Shown here in pieces: positions 1-11,327 of a DNA stretch of 64,000 nucleotides. Numbering within the stretch: the stretch's first letter is position 1; each line of letters begins with the position of its first letter. The stretch is from assembly GCA_965279095.1 (NCBI GenBank), contig CBDIHH010000006.1:889612-953611 (forward strand), read 5' to 3'. The notes under the pieces were generated by a model. The model saw only the letters and a list, made by a program, of their open reading frames with translations, made no database searches and was not told the origin of the DNA. The DNA is from CBDIHH01 sp965279095 (GTDB lineage Bacteria; Pseudomonadota; Alphaproteobacteria; Caulobacterales; Caulobacteraceae). Position numbers and translations under genes: made by a program.

Positions 1-589
1 GCCCTTCACCCTGGTGGCCGCGACCACCCGCGCGGGCCTGCTGGCTACCCCCCTGCGGGACCGCTTCGGCATTCCCCTCAGGCTGGAGTTCTACACCGCG
101 GCGGAGCTGCAGAAGGTGCTGGAGCAGGCGGCGCGCAAGATGGGCCAACCGCTGCACCCCGAGGGGGCCGCCGAGATCGCCGCCCGCGCCCGGGGCACCC
201 CGCGGGTGGCCGGGCGGCTGCTGCGCCGGGTGCGCGATTTCGCCTCCGCCGAGGGCTCGCCGCTGATCGACCGCAAGGTCGCCGCCCGGGCCCTGGCGCG
301 GCTGGAGGTGGACGAGGCGGGCCTCGACAGCCTCGATCGCCGCTACCTGCGCGCCCTGATCGACAATTACGCCGGGGGGCCGGCCGGGGTGGAGACCCTG
401 GCCTACGCCATCGCCGAGGCCCGCGACGCCGTCGAGGACGTCATCGAGCCCTATCTGATGCAGCAGGGCTTCATCCAGCGCACGCCCCGGGGCCGCATGG
501 CCTGCGCCAAGGCCTATGGCCACCTGGGCCTGACCCCGCCGCCGCAGGTCCCGGTGCAGGCGACGCTGTTCGACGGGGAGGCGGGATGA
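1..589 (+). CDS. ruvB: RuvB Holliday junction helicase, C-terminal part (5' truncated by window edge)
   Basis: RuvB is the hexameric AAA+ motor that drives branch migration of Holliday junctions together with RuvA and RuvC. The frame is open from position 2, so only about the last 195 residues are present. Visible are the sensor 1 stretch ATTRAG, LRDRFGI, the sensor 2 region GTPRVAGRLLRRVRDFA and the winged-helix part with LDRRYLRAL and GGPAGVETLAYA. Walker A and B lie outside the window. Sensor 1 reads LVAATTRAG rather than the more usual LIGATTRAG. Followed by an intergenic palindrome and ybgC, the usual order in Caulobacteraceae. Confidence 0.95.
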   Translation, partial: PFTLVAATTRAGLLATPLRDRFGIPLRLEFYTAAELQKVLEQAARKMGQPLHPEGAAEIAARARGTPRVAGRLLRRVRDFASAEGSPLIDRKVAARALARLEVDEAGLDSLDRRYLRALIDNYAGGPAGVETLAYAIAEARDAVEDVIEPYLMQQGFIQRTPRGRMACAKAYGHLGLTPPPQVPVQATLFDGEAG

Positions 590-606
590 GGCCGGCTCGG
601 TCGCTC

Positions 607-735
607 GCCCCCTCCGTCGGCTTCGCCGACACCTCCCCCGTCCTCTTCGGGACAGGGGAGGATCAGACGCGCCCAATCCTCCCCTGTGCAGCGAAGCGAA
701 ACGGGGGAGGGGGACCGCGAAGCGGTGGAGGGGGC
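607..735. repeat. Cloverleaf-like intergenic palindrome
   Basis: The ruvB-ybgC gap is filled by nested inverted repeats. The outer arms GCCCCCTCC (607-615) and GGAGGGGGC (727-735) pair. Inside are a left hairpin GTCGG-CTTCG-CCGAC (616-630), a stem CCTCCCCCGT/ACGGGGGAGG (632-641 with 701-710), an inner stem CAGGGGAGGAT/ATCCTCCCCTG (653-663 with 676-686) and a right hairpin ACCGC-GAA-GCGGT (714-726). It carries no coding frame. Palindromic intergenic repeats of this kind are typical of Caulobacterales chromosomes; function is unknown. Confidence 0.8.
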
Positions 736-758
736 GCAACCACGCGGAGAGGGCGCCC

Positions 759-1214
759 ATGACCCCGCCTACGCCCAGCGCCGGCGTCTTCGACGGCAAG
801 ACGCACCTGCTGCCGATCCGCGTCTATTATGAGGACACCGATTTTTCCGGCATCGTCTATCACGCCAACTACCTGCGCTATCTGGAGCGTGGCCGGTCGG
901 ACTTCCTGCGCCTGGCGGGGATCAGCCACACCGAGTTGCGCGGCCTCGACCAGCCCATCGCCTTCGCCGTGGTGCATATGGACCTGAGCTTCCGCAAGGC
1001 CGCCCGGATCGACGACGCCCTGGTGGTGCGCACGCACTATGAGGCGATGACCGGGGCGCGGTTCATCGCCCGCCAGAGGATCGAGCGCGGCTCGGACCTG
1101 GTGTTGGAGGCGACCGTCCAGGCGGTGTGCATCGACATGGAAGGCCGGGCTCGCCGGCCGCCGCCCCCCGTCGCCGAGCAGTTGCGCGCCTGGTTCACGC
1201 CCCCAGCGCCATAG
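759..1214 (+). CDS. ybgC: Tol-Pal associated acyl-CoA thioesterase YbgC
   Basis: Hotdog-fold thioesterase of the 4HBT/YbgC family, 151 aa, which hydrolyses acyl-CoA substrates and is linked to phospholipid metabolism around the Tol-Pal system. The signature YEDTDFSGIVYHANYLRYLE lies at about residues 24-43, including the conserved acidic EDTD. It is first in the tol cluster, 59 nt before tolQ, the conserved position for this gene. Length is normal for the family. The N-terminus has a roughly 15-residue extension before the hotdog core. Confidence 0.93.
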   Translation: MTPPTPSAGVFDGKTHLLPIRVYYEDTDFSGIVYHANYLRYLERGRSDFLRLAGISHTELRGLDQPIAFAVVHMDLSFRKAARIDDALVVRTHYEAMTGARFIARQRIERGSDLVLEATVQAVCIDMEGRARRPPPPVAEQLRAWFTPPAP

Positions 1215-1273
1215 TTTCACCCCATGCGGCCGTCAACCAGGGCGGCTTGATTCCCGGCTAGGAGCCCCAGACC

Positions 1274-2002
<729 letters not shown>

Positions 2003-2005
2003 GCC

Positions 2006-2521
2006 ATGGCCCTGTCGTCTTCCGACTCCTTCGCCGCCGGCGGCCGTCGCGGCCGCCGCCGCCGTCGCGGACGCGGCGCCCTGGCCGAGATCAACGTCAC
2101 GCCCCTGGTGGACGTGATGCTGGTGCTGCTGATCATCTTCATGATCTCGGCGCCCCTGCTGACCGTCGGGGTGCCGGTGGACCTGCCCAAGACCGAGGCC
2201 GGGGCCATGGACGAGCAGACCGAGCCCCTGACCATCACCGTGCGCCGGGACGGCGGCATCTACATCCAGGAGTCCGAAACGCCCTATGCGGCCCTGGCCG
2301 AGCGGATGCGGGCCCTGGCTGGGCAGGGCTTCGACAAGCCGATCTTCGTGCGCGCCGACGGCAAGGCGCCCTATGAGGCGGTGGCCCAGGTGATGGCGGT
2401 GCTGTCCACCGCCGGCTTCACCAAGATCGGCCTGATCACCGACACCGGGGCCCCGGCGGGCGCGGCGTCGCCCCCCGTTCCCGTGACCCCAGGGGCGCCC
2501 GAGCCGGCGCCGCTGGACTAG
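2006..2521 (+). CDS. tolR: TolR, ExbD/TolR biopolymer transport protein
   Basis: ExbD/TolR family, 171 aa, the partner of TolQ in the proton-driven motor. A strongly Arg-rich N-terminus (about residues 14-24) precedes the single transmembrane helix, which contains the conserved proton-carrying Asp (D36) in the TPLVDVMLVLLIIFM motif. The periplasmic domain follows and ends in an Ala/Pro-rich tail. It sits 3 nt after tolQ and 7 nt before tolA in one operon. Confidence 0.95.
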   Translation: MALSSSDSFAAGGRRGRRRRRGRGALAEINVTPLVDVMLVLLIIFMISAPLLTVGVPVDLPKTEAGAMDEQTEPLTITVRRDGGIYIQESETPYAALAERMRALAGQGFDKPIFVRADGKAPYEAVAQVMAVLSTAGFTKIGLITDTGAPAGAASPPVPVTPGAPEPAPLD

Positions 2522-2528
2522 GGCCGCC

Positions 2529-3374
2529 GTGCAGCCGGCGCGCACCAACTTCACCCCGGCGATGATCGTCGCTGTCCTGCTGCACGGGGGCGTGCTGCTG
2601 GCGACGATCCTGGTGTGGCCGGCGATGAACCCCCCGCCCGTGTCCACCGGGGTGACGACGGTGAGCCTCGTCGACGCCCCCGCCGCCCAGCTGCGTCCGG
2701 CCGTGGCGGCCGAGGAGGTCGCCCCGGCCGCCGCCGAAGAGCCGGTTCCCGAGGCGCCCCCCGAGCCCCCGGCGCCGGTTCCGTCCCCCGCGCCGCCAAC
2801 GCCGGCCCCGCCGCCGAAGCATGCGCCGGCCAAGCCCGCGCCGCCGGCGCCGGCGCCGCCGACTCCGGCGCCGGCGCCCGCCAAGACGCCCAAGCCGCCG
2901 CCGAAGCCGGCCACCAAGGCCCAGGCCGCGCCCGGCCTGGACCTCGAGGCCCTCACCAGCAGCCTGACCAAGGCGGTCAAGGCGGGGGGCGCCAAGTCCT
3001 CCGCCGCCAAGGGCGCCAACCGCCCGGAGACCGCCGCCGCCGCCCGCGAGGGCAAGGGCGCGGCCGACGCGGCGCTGGCCGACGCCGGCAAGGCCGTCGG
3101 CGCGCGGCTGATGAAGATGTGGAACCCCAACTGCAGCGTCGAGGGGGCAGGGGACGTGATCGTGCGGGTCCGCTTCAACCTGACGCCCGAGGGCGAACTC
3201 GCCGGTCCCCCGCAGCTGCTGGACCAGGGCTCATCGGCCGTTTGGCAGGCGGCCGCGGACCGCGCCGTGCGCGCCGTGGCCCAGGCCGCCCCGTATACGG
3301 AGCTGCCCAAGCCGACCTACAGCCAGTGGAAGACCTTCACCGCTCGCTTCAACGGCGAGCAGGCATGCCGGTGA
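2529..3374 (+). CDS. tolA: TolA, trans-periplasmic linker protein
   Basis: 281 aa, GTG start. One N-terminal membrane helix (about residues 10-30) is followed by a long Pro/Ala/Lys-rich spacer (about 45-135) and a C-terminal TonB/TolA-like domain from about residue 165. TolA spans the periplasm and contacts TolB and Pal. The spacer is a proline-rich sequence rather than the long Ala/Lys helix of E. coli TolA, as is common in alphaproteobacteria. Placed between tolR and tolB, so the identification rests on both architecture and context. Confidence 0.9.
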   Translation: MQPARTNFTPAMIVAVLLHGGVLLATILVWPAMNPPPVSTGVTTVSLVDAPAAQLRPAVAAEEVAPAAAEEPVPEAPPEPPAPVPSPAPPTPAPPPKHAPAKPAPPAPAPPTPAPAPAKTPKPPPKPATKAQAAPGLDLEALTSSLTKAVKAGGAKSSAAKGANRPETAAAAREGKGAADAALADAGKAVGARLMKMWNPNCSVEGAGDVIVRVRFNLTPEGELAGPPQLLDQGSSAVWQAAADRAVRAVAQAAPYTELPKPTYSQWKTFTARFNGEQACR

Positions 3375-3503
3375 CCGAGAAAAATCCCGCCGATCGTCGC
3401 AAAAGCGCCGACCCAGGTTTTTTTCTGCCTTGATCACACCGTAGGATAGCCTGCCGGGTCCCGGAATCGTGGGGGCCAGCGGGCGCGAAGTCGGAGTTAC
3501 TGC

Positions 3504-4808
3504 ATGCGGACGTCCATCCTCCACGCCGCCCTGTCTCTTGTGCTTGGCCTGATGGTCATGGCCCCGGGGACCGCGCGGGCGGACCTCGAGGTCGACGTCA
3601 ACCAGGGGGTCATCCAGCCCCTGCCCATCGCCATTCCGCCCTTCGCCAGCTCCACCGAGGTCGGGGCGGATATCGCCCGGGTGATCACCGGCAATCTCGA
3701 ACGCTCGGGCCTGTTCCGGCCCCTGGACCCGGCGAGCTTCGTGGAGCGGAACGTCCAGGTGAACGCCGAGCCCCAGTTCGACACCTGGAAGCTGATCAAC
3801 GCCCAGGCCCTGGTCAACGGCCAGGTCACCGTCGACGCCGACGGCCGGCTTCGCGTGGACTTTCGCCTTTGGGACGTATTCGCCAACAAGCAGTTGCTCG
3901 GCCTGCAGTTCACCTCCACGCCTGAGAACTGGCGGCGGGTGGCGCACAAAGTGTCCGACGCCGTCTACGAGAAGCTGACGGGCGAGCCGGGCTATTTCGA
4001 CACCCGGGTGGTGTTCGTGGCCGAGGGCGGGACGCGCGCCAAGAAGGTCAAGCGCCTGGCCATCATGGACCAGGACGGCGCCAACCCCAGCTACCTGACC
4101 GACGGCTCCTACATCGTCATGACCCCGCGGTTCTCCTCCACCAGCCAGGAGATCACCTACATGGCCCTGCGGGACGCCGGGGCCAGCCTGTATCTGTTCA
4201 ACATCGAGACCGGCCGCCAGGAGACCCTCGGCAAGTTCCCCGGCATGGTGTTCGCGCCGCGTTTCTCGCCCGACGGGGCCAAGGTGGCCTTTTCGGTGGA
4301 GCGGGGCGGCAACAGCGACATCGTGGTGATGGATCTGAGGAGCCGGGCCCAGAGCCGGCTGACCTCCGACCCGTCCATCGACACCTCGCCGTCGTTCTCG
4401 CCGGACGGCGCCCAGATCGCCTTCAACTCCGACCGCGGGGGAACGCCGCAGATCTATGTGATGGGCGCCGGCGGCGGCGCGGCGCGGCGAATCTCCTTCG
4501 GCTCGGGGCGCTACATGACCCCGGTATGGAGCCCGCGCGGCGACTTCATCGCCTTCACCAAGCAGACCGGCGGCGAGTTCCATATCGGCGTGATGCGCCC
4601 CGACGGCTCGGACGAGCGGCTGCTCACCACCAGCTACCTCGACGAGGGCCCCACCTGGGCCCCCAACGGCCGGGTGCTGATGTTCTCCCGCGAGGCCCAG
4701 GGCGGGGCGTCCAAATTGTGGACGGTGGACGTGACCGGCCGGGTGGAGCGCGCCGCCCCCTATCCGGGCTCCGCCTCCGATCCCGCCTGGTCCCCGCTTT
4801 TGAACTGA
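3504..4808 (+). CDS. tolB: TolB periplasmic beta-propeller
   Basis: 434 aa. A cleavable signal peptide (hydrophobic core about 8-22, likely cut after ARA near residue 27) is followed by the TolB amino-terminal domain and a six-bladed propeller built from PD40-type repeats, seen as recurring FSPDGAKVAF, FSPDGAQIAF, WSPRGDFIAF and WAPNGRVLMF. It binds Pal and the TolA C-terminus. The 129-nt gap after tolA could hold an extra promoter, but no clear one was identified. Confidence 0.95.
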   Translation: MRTSILHAALSLVLGLMVMAPGTARADLEVDVNQGVIQPLPIAIPPFASSTEVGADIARVITGNLERSGLFRPLDPASFVERNVQVNAEPQFDTWKLINAQALVNGQVTVDADGRLRVDFRLWDVFANKQLLGLQFTSTPENWRRVAHKVSDAVYEKLTGEPGYFDTRVVFVAEGGTRAKKVKRLAIMDQDGANPSYLTDGSYIVMTPRFSSTSQEITYMALRDAGASLYLFNIETGRQETLGKFPGMVFAPRFSPDGAKVAFSVERGGNSDIVVMDLRSRAQSRLTSDPSIDTSPSFSPDGAQIAFNSDRGGTPQIYVMGAGGGAARRISFGSGRYMTPVWSPRGDFIAFTKQTGGEFHIGVMRPDGSDERLLTTSYLDEGPTWAPNGRVLMFSREAQGGASKLWTVDVTGRVERAAPYPGSASDPAWSPLLN

Positions 4809-4904
4809 AGATGAGGGGATGAGTTTAGGCAGGACCCCTGCCGCCCACACCGATTATAGTCAGGCAGCCAAAGCGCCGCCCCAGCCCAGCCAAGGATTCA
4901 GACC

Positions 4905-5462
4905 ATGAGCACCCAGATCAGGACCACGTTCCGACTGACGATGATCAGCGCCCTGGCCATCACGGCAGCCGCCTGCGCCTCGCGGCCCAAGCCCACGCCC
5001 ATGGCCCAGGCCCCGTCGGCCGGCTCCTCGTCAGCCCCGATGCCTGGGCCCGGGGTCGATCAGGCCGCCATGGCCCCCGTGCCGGGCTCGGTGCAGGACT
5101 TCGTGATCAACGTCGGCGACCGCGTCTATTTCGATCTGGACCAGTACACCATCCGCGACGACGGCGGCCCGGTGCTGGACGGACAGGCCGGCTGGCTCAA
5201 CCGCTATCCGGCGGTGCGCGTGCGCATCGAGGGCAACGCCGACGAGCGCGGCACCCGTGAATACAACCTGGCGCTCGGCGCCCGGCGGGCCAATTCGGTG
5301 CGGGAATATCTGATCAGCCGCGGCGTCGCCGGCGGCCGCATTGAGACGGTCTCCTTCGGCAAGGAGCGCCCCATCGATCCGGGGGCGAGCGAGGAGGCCT
5401 ATCAGCGGAACCGCAACGGCCACACGGCGATCACCGCCGGGGCCGCGGGCGCGCAGTACTGA
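4905..5462 (+). CDS. pal: Pal, peptidoglycan-associated outer-membrane lipoprotein
   Basis: 185 aa lipoprotein. The signal ends at Cys24 (TAAAC); the lipobox has Ala at -1 to -3. After a flexible Ala/Pro/Ser linker comes an OmpA-like domain that binds peptidoglycan, with the diagnostic GNADERGTREYNLALGARRA. It anchors the outer membrane to the wall and is recruited to the division site by Tol proteins. An AAGGA upstream of the ATG is a good ribosome site. The stop codon abuts the GTG of cpoB. Confidence 0.96.
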   Translation: MSTQIRTTFRLTMISALAITAAACASRPKPTPMAQAPSAGSSSAPMPGPGVDQAAMAPVPGSVQDFVINVGDRVYFDLDQYTIRDDGGPVLDGQAGWLNRYPAVRVRIEGNADERGTREYNLALGARRANSVREYLISRGVAGGRIETVSFGKERPIDPGASEEAYQRNRNGHTAITAGAAGAQY

Positions 5463-6335
5463 GTGGTGCGCCGCCTCCCACCGATCCTGCTGGCGGCGGC
5501 GCTCCTCCTGCCGGGCGCCGCCCTGGCCCAGCAGCGGGGCCCGGTCCCCGAACCGTATCAGGAGGCGGTGCCGCCTCCCGAGGCCTATGAGACCACCAAC
5601 AACAAGGCGGTGGATCGGCGGCTGGACCGAACGGAGAAGGCCTTGCGGGAACTGCGGGCCATCGTCCTGAAGGCCCAGGCCCAGGGCGCCCCGGTGGAGG
5701 TGCGCCCGGTGGGGCCAGACCCGGTGCTCACAGACCTGCAGGCCCGCTTCGGCGATCTGGAGACTACGGTGCGCGACCTGACCGGCCAGACGGAGGCGCT
5801 GCGTCACGACCTGGATCAGGCGCGCCGCGAGGCCGCCGCCGCCCAGGCGCAGATCGTCGCCCTGACCCAGCGGCTTGACCAGATGCAGGCCCAGCCCGTC
5901 CCCGAAATCACGGCGCCGGCCCCCGGCGCCCCGGTCGCCGCGGCGCCGGACGAAGCTACCGCCTATGCCCAGGCGCGGCAACTCATCGACAGCGGCGACT
6001 TCGCCGGCGGCGCCGCGGCCATGGAGGGCTTCATCCAGGCCTATCCGGGGTCCACCCGCCTGGGCACGGCCAGCTATTGGGCGGGCCGGGCCTATGCGGC
6101 CCGCAATCGCCACGCCGAAGCGGCCGCGGCCTTCGCCCGCTCGCTGAAGGGCTGGCCCCAGGCCAGCTGGGCCGGCGATTCGGTGGTCCAGCTGGCGGGA
6201 TCGCTCAATGCCCTGAAGCGGCCCGCTGACGCCTGCAAGGCCCTGACGGAGTTCGGCGGCCGCTACGCCGCCAAGGCGTCGGCGGCGGTCAAGGCGCAGG
6301 CGGCGCGGGTGCGGGTCAACGCCGATTGCGGATGA
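5463..6335 (+). CDS. cpoB: CpoB/YbgF, Tol-Pal associated periplasmic TPR protein
   Basis: 290 aa. GTG start immediately after the pal stop (a second GTG at 5466 is possible). A signal peptide ends near AALAQ (about residue 21). A coiled coil rich in Arg/Gln/Leu follows (about residues 45-140), then an Ala/Pro linker and a C-terminal TPR domain (about 165-285). In E. coli this protein coordinates peptidoglycan synthesis with outer-membrane constriction. Last structural gene of the tol cluster. Confidence 0.92.
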   Translation: MVRRLPPILLAAALLLPGAALAQQRGPVPEPYQEAVPPPEAYETTNNKAVDRRLDRTEKALRELRAIVLKAQAQGAPVEVRPVGPDPVLTDLQARFGDLETTVRDLTGQTEALRHDLDQARREAAAAQAQIVALTQRLDQMQAQPVPEITAPAPGAPVAAAPDEATAYAQARQLIDSGDFAGGAAAMEGFIQAYPGSTRLGTASYWAGRAYAARNRHAEAAAAFARSLKGWPQASWAGDSVVQLAGSLNALKRPADACKALTEFGGRYAAKASAAVKAQAARVRVNADCG

Positions 6336-6345
6336 TCGCGATCCG

Positions 6346-7599
6346 TTGGACGCCGCCCGGGCGGTGCTCGACCGTCGCCTGAACCGGTCGTCCGGCGCGC
6401 CCGTCGCGGTGGCCCTGTCGGGCGGGTCCGATTCCCTGGCGTTGCTTCGCCTCGCGGCGGACTGGGCCGCCGGGGCTGGGCGCAGGGTCGTCGCCATCAC
6501 CGTCGATCATCGCCTGAATCCGCAAAGCGGCGCCTGGACGCGGGCGGCGGCGACGGCGGCGGCGCGGGTGGGAGCGGAATTCCGCACCCTGGCCTGGACC
6601 GGCGACAAGCCGGCCACCGGCCTGCCCGCCGCGGCCAGGGCCGCGCGTCATCGCCTGGTGGCCCAGGCCGCGCGCGACGCCGGCGCCAGGGTGGTCCTGC
6701 TCGGCCACACCCGCGACGACATCCTCGAGACCGCCCTGATGCGCCAGGCCGGCTCCACCCTTGGCGGGCTCGTGGAATGGAGCCCTTCGCCGGTCTGGCC
6801 GGAGGGCCGCGGCCTGTTCCACCTGCGACCCCTGCTCGGCGCCCGCCGGGCGGCGCTGCGGCAGGGTCTCGCGCAGGCCGGCTGGGACTGGATCGAGGAC
6901 CCCGCCAATGACGACCCGCGCTACGCCCGCGCCCGCGCCCGGCGGGCCCTGGCCGAGGCGCCGGGGGAGGGCCCCGGTCCGCCGCCCGATCCCCTTTGGC
7001 GGGACGCCGACCTCGCCACGCTGGCCGATTCCTGCGCGCCGCAGGATTGGGGCGGCTTTTCCGTGGACCGATCGGGTCTCCTCACGGCTCCCGCAGGGGT
7101 GGCGGCCCGTTTCCTGTCCGCCCTGCTGGTCTGCGCGTCCGGTCAGGAGCAGTTGCCGCGCCCCCACAGGACGATCGCCTTGCTGGAGCGGCTACGGCCG
7201 GGGGGGCGTGTCACGGCGGGACTGGCGGGCGCCCGGATCGACGGGCGCGACCCGATCCTCGTCATGCGCGAAAGCGGCGAGCGCTCGCGCGGCGGCCTGC
7301 AGCCCATCACCCTGCCGGCGGGCGACGCCCAGGTGTGGGACGGCCGCTTCGCCCTGACCGCCCGGCAGGCGGGCTTTGGCGTCCGCGCCCTGGCCGGGGT
7401 GGCTGCTCGACTCGACGCCGCCCAGCGCGTCCGGCTGAAGGCGATCCCCCCCGCTGCAAGAGGCGCGCTACCGGCCGTGATCGATCTGAAGGGGCGCGTC
7501 AGTTGCCCGCTTCTTGCAGGCGATGATGACGTGCAATGTCTGGTTCTGGCCGGCGATCGCCTGCGGGCGGCCTGCGGCCTGATCACGCGGGAAGGCTAA
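6346..7599 (+). CDS. tilS: tRNA(Ile)-lysidine synthase
   Basis: 417 aa. TilS adds lysine to C34 of the tRNA(Ile) CAU anticodon, using ATP, so that it reads AUA. The N-terminal N-type ATP pyrophosphatase signature ALSGGSDSLALLRL lies at about residues 23-36, and the GHTRDD region follows. The C-terminal part is divergent, as is usual. The start chosen is TTG at 6346, 10 nt after cpoB. It is followed by ftsH, a neighbourhood found widely in proteobacteria. Confidence 0.92.
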   Translation: MDAARAVLDRRLNRSSGAPVAVALSGGSDSLALLRLAADWAAGAGRRVVAITVDHRLNPQSGAWTRAAATAAARVGAEFRTLAWTGDKPATGLPAAARAARHRLVAQAARDAGARVVLLGHTRDDILETALMRQAGSTLGGLVEWSPSPVWPEGRGLFHLRPLLGARRAALRQGLAQAGWDWIEDPANDDPRYARARARRALAEAPGEGPGPPPDPLWRDADLATLADSCAPQDWGGFSVDRSGLLTAPAGVAARFLSALLVCASGQEQLPRPHRTIALLERLRPGGRVTAGLAGARIDGRDPILVMRESGERSRGGLQPITLPAGDAQVWDGRFALTARQAGFGVRALAGVAARLDAAQRVRLKAIPPAARGALPAVIDLKGRVSCPLLAGDDDVQCLVLAGDRLRAACGLITREG

Positions 7600-7635
7600 G
7601 CTGCAAACGGCGGATGGCGAAATCGATGCGGCGCG

Positions 7636-7645
7636 CCTATCTAGG
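7636..7645 (+). promoter_or_regulatory. Possible RpoH-type -10 element upstream of ftsH
   Basis: CCTATCTAGG matches every position of the alphaproteobacterial heat-shock -10 consensus CYTATNTNNG and lies 21 nt before the ftsH ATG. ftsH is a classical heat-shock gene. There is no good CTTG 17-18 nt upstream, so this is a weak call based on the -10 alone. The same CCTATCTA core occurs in the predicted rpoH promoter. Confidence 0.35.
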
Positions 7646-7666
7646 TCGTAGGCTCATAAGGGCGGA

Positions 7667-9559
<1,893 letters not shown>

Positions 9560-9582
9560 GGCGCGACGCAGGGGGGCGGAGC

Positions 9583-10398
9583 TTGGCTGCCAGGCCGATG
9601 GTGATGGGGGTGGTCAACGTCACCCCCGACAGCTTCTCCGACGGCGGCCGGTTCCTGGACGCGGGGGCGGCCGTGGCTCAGGCCCGGCGCCTCATCGCCC
9701 AGGGCGCGGACATGCTCGACATCGGCGGTGAGTCCACCCGGCCGGGGGCGGATCCGGTCAGCGAGGCCGACGAGATCGGCCGGGTCGCGCCGCTGATCGC
9801 CGCCATCCGGCGCGAGGCCACCATCCCCATCTCCATCGACACCATGAAGCCCGCCGTCGCCCGGGCCGCCGTCGCCGCCGGGGCGACGATCTGGAACGAC
9901 GTCACCGCCCTGACCTATGATCCCACGTCCCTGCGCACGGCCGCCGACCTGGGCTGCGAGATGGTCTTGATGCATATGAGCGGCGAGCCGCGCACCATGC
10001 AGGACCAGCCCCGCTACGGCGATGTGGTGGCCGAGGTCACCGACTATCTGCTGGCCCGGGCCGAGGCCGCCATGGCCGCCGGCGTGGCGCGGGCGGCCAT
10101 CTGGATCGACCCCGGCATAGGCTTCGGCAAGACCCTGACCCACAACCTGCGCCTGCTCGCCAATCTCGATCGCCTCGTGGCCACGGGATTCCCTGTGCTC
10201 CTGGGGGTCAGCCGCAAGAGCTTCCTTCGCACAATCGATCCCGCCGCCACCGATCCCGCCGACCGACTGGGCGGGTCCCTGGCCGCAGCCCTGGCGGGCG
10301 CCGCGCACGGGGTGCGGGCCCTGCGGGTCCACGACGTGCGCGAGACGGCGCAGGCGCTGGAGACGTGGCGGCGGATCGGAGACGTCGATGTCGCATGA
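9583..10398 (+). CDS. folP: Dihydropteroate synthase
   Basis: 271 aa. Condenses p-aminobenzoate with dihydropterin pyrophosphate in folate synthesis. The family start MGVVNVTPDSFSDGG is near residue 8 and the second pterin-binding signature DIGGESTRPGA follows; DPGIGFGKT and GVSRKSF are also present. The start is TTG at 9583 behind a GGGGGCGGAG purine tract. It overlaps thiD by 11 nt, which suggests translational coupling of the two biosynthetic genes. Confidence 0.95.
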   Translation: MAARPMVMGVVNVTPDSFSDGGRFLDAGAAVAQARRLIAQGADMLDIGGESTRPGADPVSEADEIGRVAPLIAAIRREATIPISIDTMKPAVARAAVAAGATIWNDVTALTYDPTSLRTAADLGCEMVLMHMSGEPRTMQDQPRYGDVVAEVTDYLLARAEAAMAAGVARAAIWIDPGIGFGKTLTHNLRLLANLDRLVATGFPVLLGVSRKSFLRTIDPAATDPADRLGGSLAAALAGAAHGVRALRVHDVRETAQALETWRRIGDVDVA

Positions 10399-11209
10399 CC
10401 CTCCACAGGGCCGGGTCCTGATCATCGCCGGCTCGGACTCCGGGGGCGGGGCGGGCATCCAGGCGGATATCAAGACGGTGACCATGCTGGGGGGCTACGC
10501 CGCCACCGCCATCACCGCGGTGACCGTCCAGAACACCCTGGGCGTCACGGGCGTGCACCCCATCCCCGTGGCGGTCGTCCAGGCGCAGGCGCGGGCGGTG
10601 CTGGGCGACATCGGCGCCGACGCGATCAAGACCGGCATGCTCGGGGACACGGCCATGGTCGAGGCTGTGGCTGAACTCCTGGACGAGGCCCGCTGCCCGG
10701 CGGTGGTCGACCCGGTGATGATCGCCAAGGGCGGCCAGGCGCTGCTCGCGGATGAGGCCATCGCGGCGGTGCGCTCGCTGCTGATCCCCCGCGCCGCCCT
10801 GCTGACGCCCAACGCGCCCGAGGCCTGGGCCCTGTGCGGCGTGGCGGTGCGCGATCTGGATGGGCAGCGTCGGGCAGGGGAGGCGCTGTTGCGGCTAGGC
10901 GCCGCGGCGGTGTTGATGAAGGGCGGGCACGTGCCCGGCGACCGGGTCATCGACCTGCTGGTCACCCCCCAGGGCGAGACGACCTTGGAGGGGCCGCGCC
11001 TTGAGACGCGCCACACCCACGGCACCGGCTGCACCCTGGCGTCGGCCTGCGCCGTCGGGCTTGCCCAGGGCCTGGAGCTTGAAGCGGCCGTCGCGAGGGC
11101 GTGGGACTATGTGGCGCGGGCTATCCGCGAGGCCCCGGGGCTAGGGGCTGGCCATGGCCCGCTCGGCCATGGGTGGCCGCTGAGGGCGGCGCCGAGGTCA
11201 TCGCCGTGA
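10388..11209 (+). CDS. thiD: Hydroxymethylpyrimidine/phosphomethylpyrimidine kinase
   Basis: 273 aa ribokinase-fold kinase that phosphorylates HMP and HMP-P for thiamine synthesis. Visible are the substrate-binding IIAGSDSGGGAGIQADIKT near the N-terminus, DPVMIAKGG, TPNAPEA and the anion-hole motif HGTGCTLASA with its catalytic region. ATG start inside the 3' end of folP. Length is typical. No terminator with a U-tract in the plus direction follows it. Confidence 0.95.
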   Translation: MSHDPPQGRVLIIAGSDSGGGAGIQADIKTVTMLGGYAATAITAVTVQNTLGVTGVHPIPVAVVQAQARAVLGDIGADAIKTGMLGDTAMVEAVAELLDEARCPAVVDPVMIAKGGQALLADEAIAAVRSLLIPRAALLTPNAPEAWALCGVAVRDLDGQRRAGEALLRLGAAAVLMKGGHVPGDRVIDLLVTPQGETTLEGPRLETRHTHGTGCTLASACAVGLAQGLELEAAVARAWDYVARAIREAPGLGAGHGPLGHGWPLRAAPRSSP

Positions 11210-11216
11210 GCGGGAC

Positions 11217-11251
11217 AAAAAAGTGCGGCGCGGCTCTGGGAGCCGCGCCGC
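11217..11251 (-). terminator. Rho-independent terminator of the 11328-11678 gene
   Basis: Perfect 12-bp stem GCGGCGCGGCTC (11225-11236) with GAGCCGCGCCGC (11240-11251) and a 3-nt loop. Read on the minus strand it is followed at once by AC and a run of six T (plus-strand A-run 11217-11222). In the plus direction there is no T-run, so it serves the minus-strand gene. Confidence 0.8.
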
Positions 11252-11327
11252 TTGACCGGGCGGAGGACGGGGGGAGGCCGCCGCCGGTTCTGATGCTTCA
11301 ACGCGCCTCCTGCGCGTAAGGTTCCGC

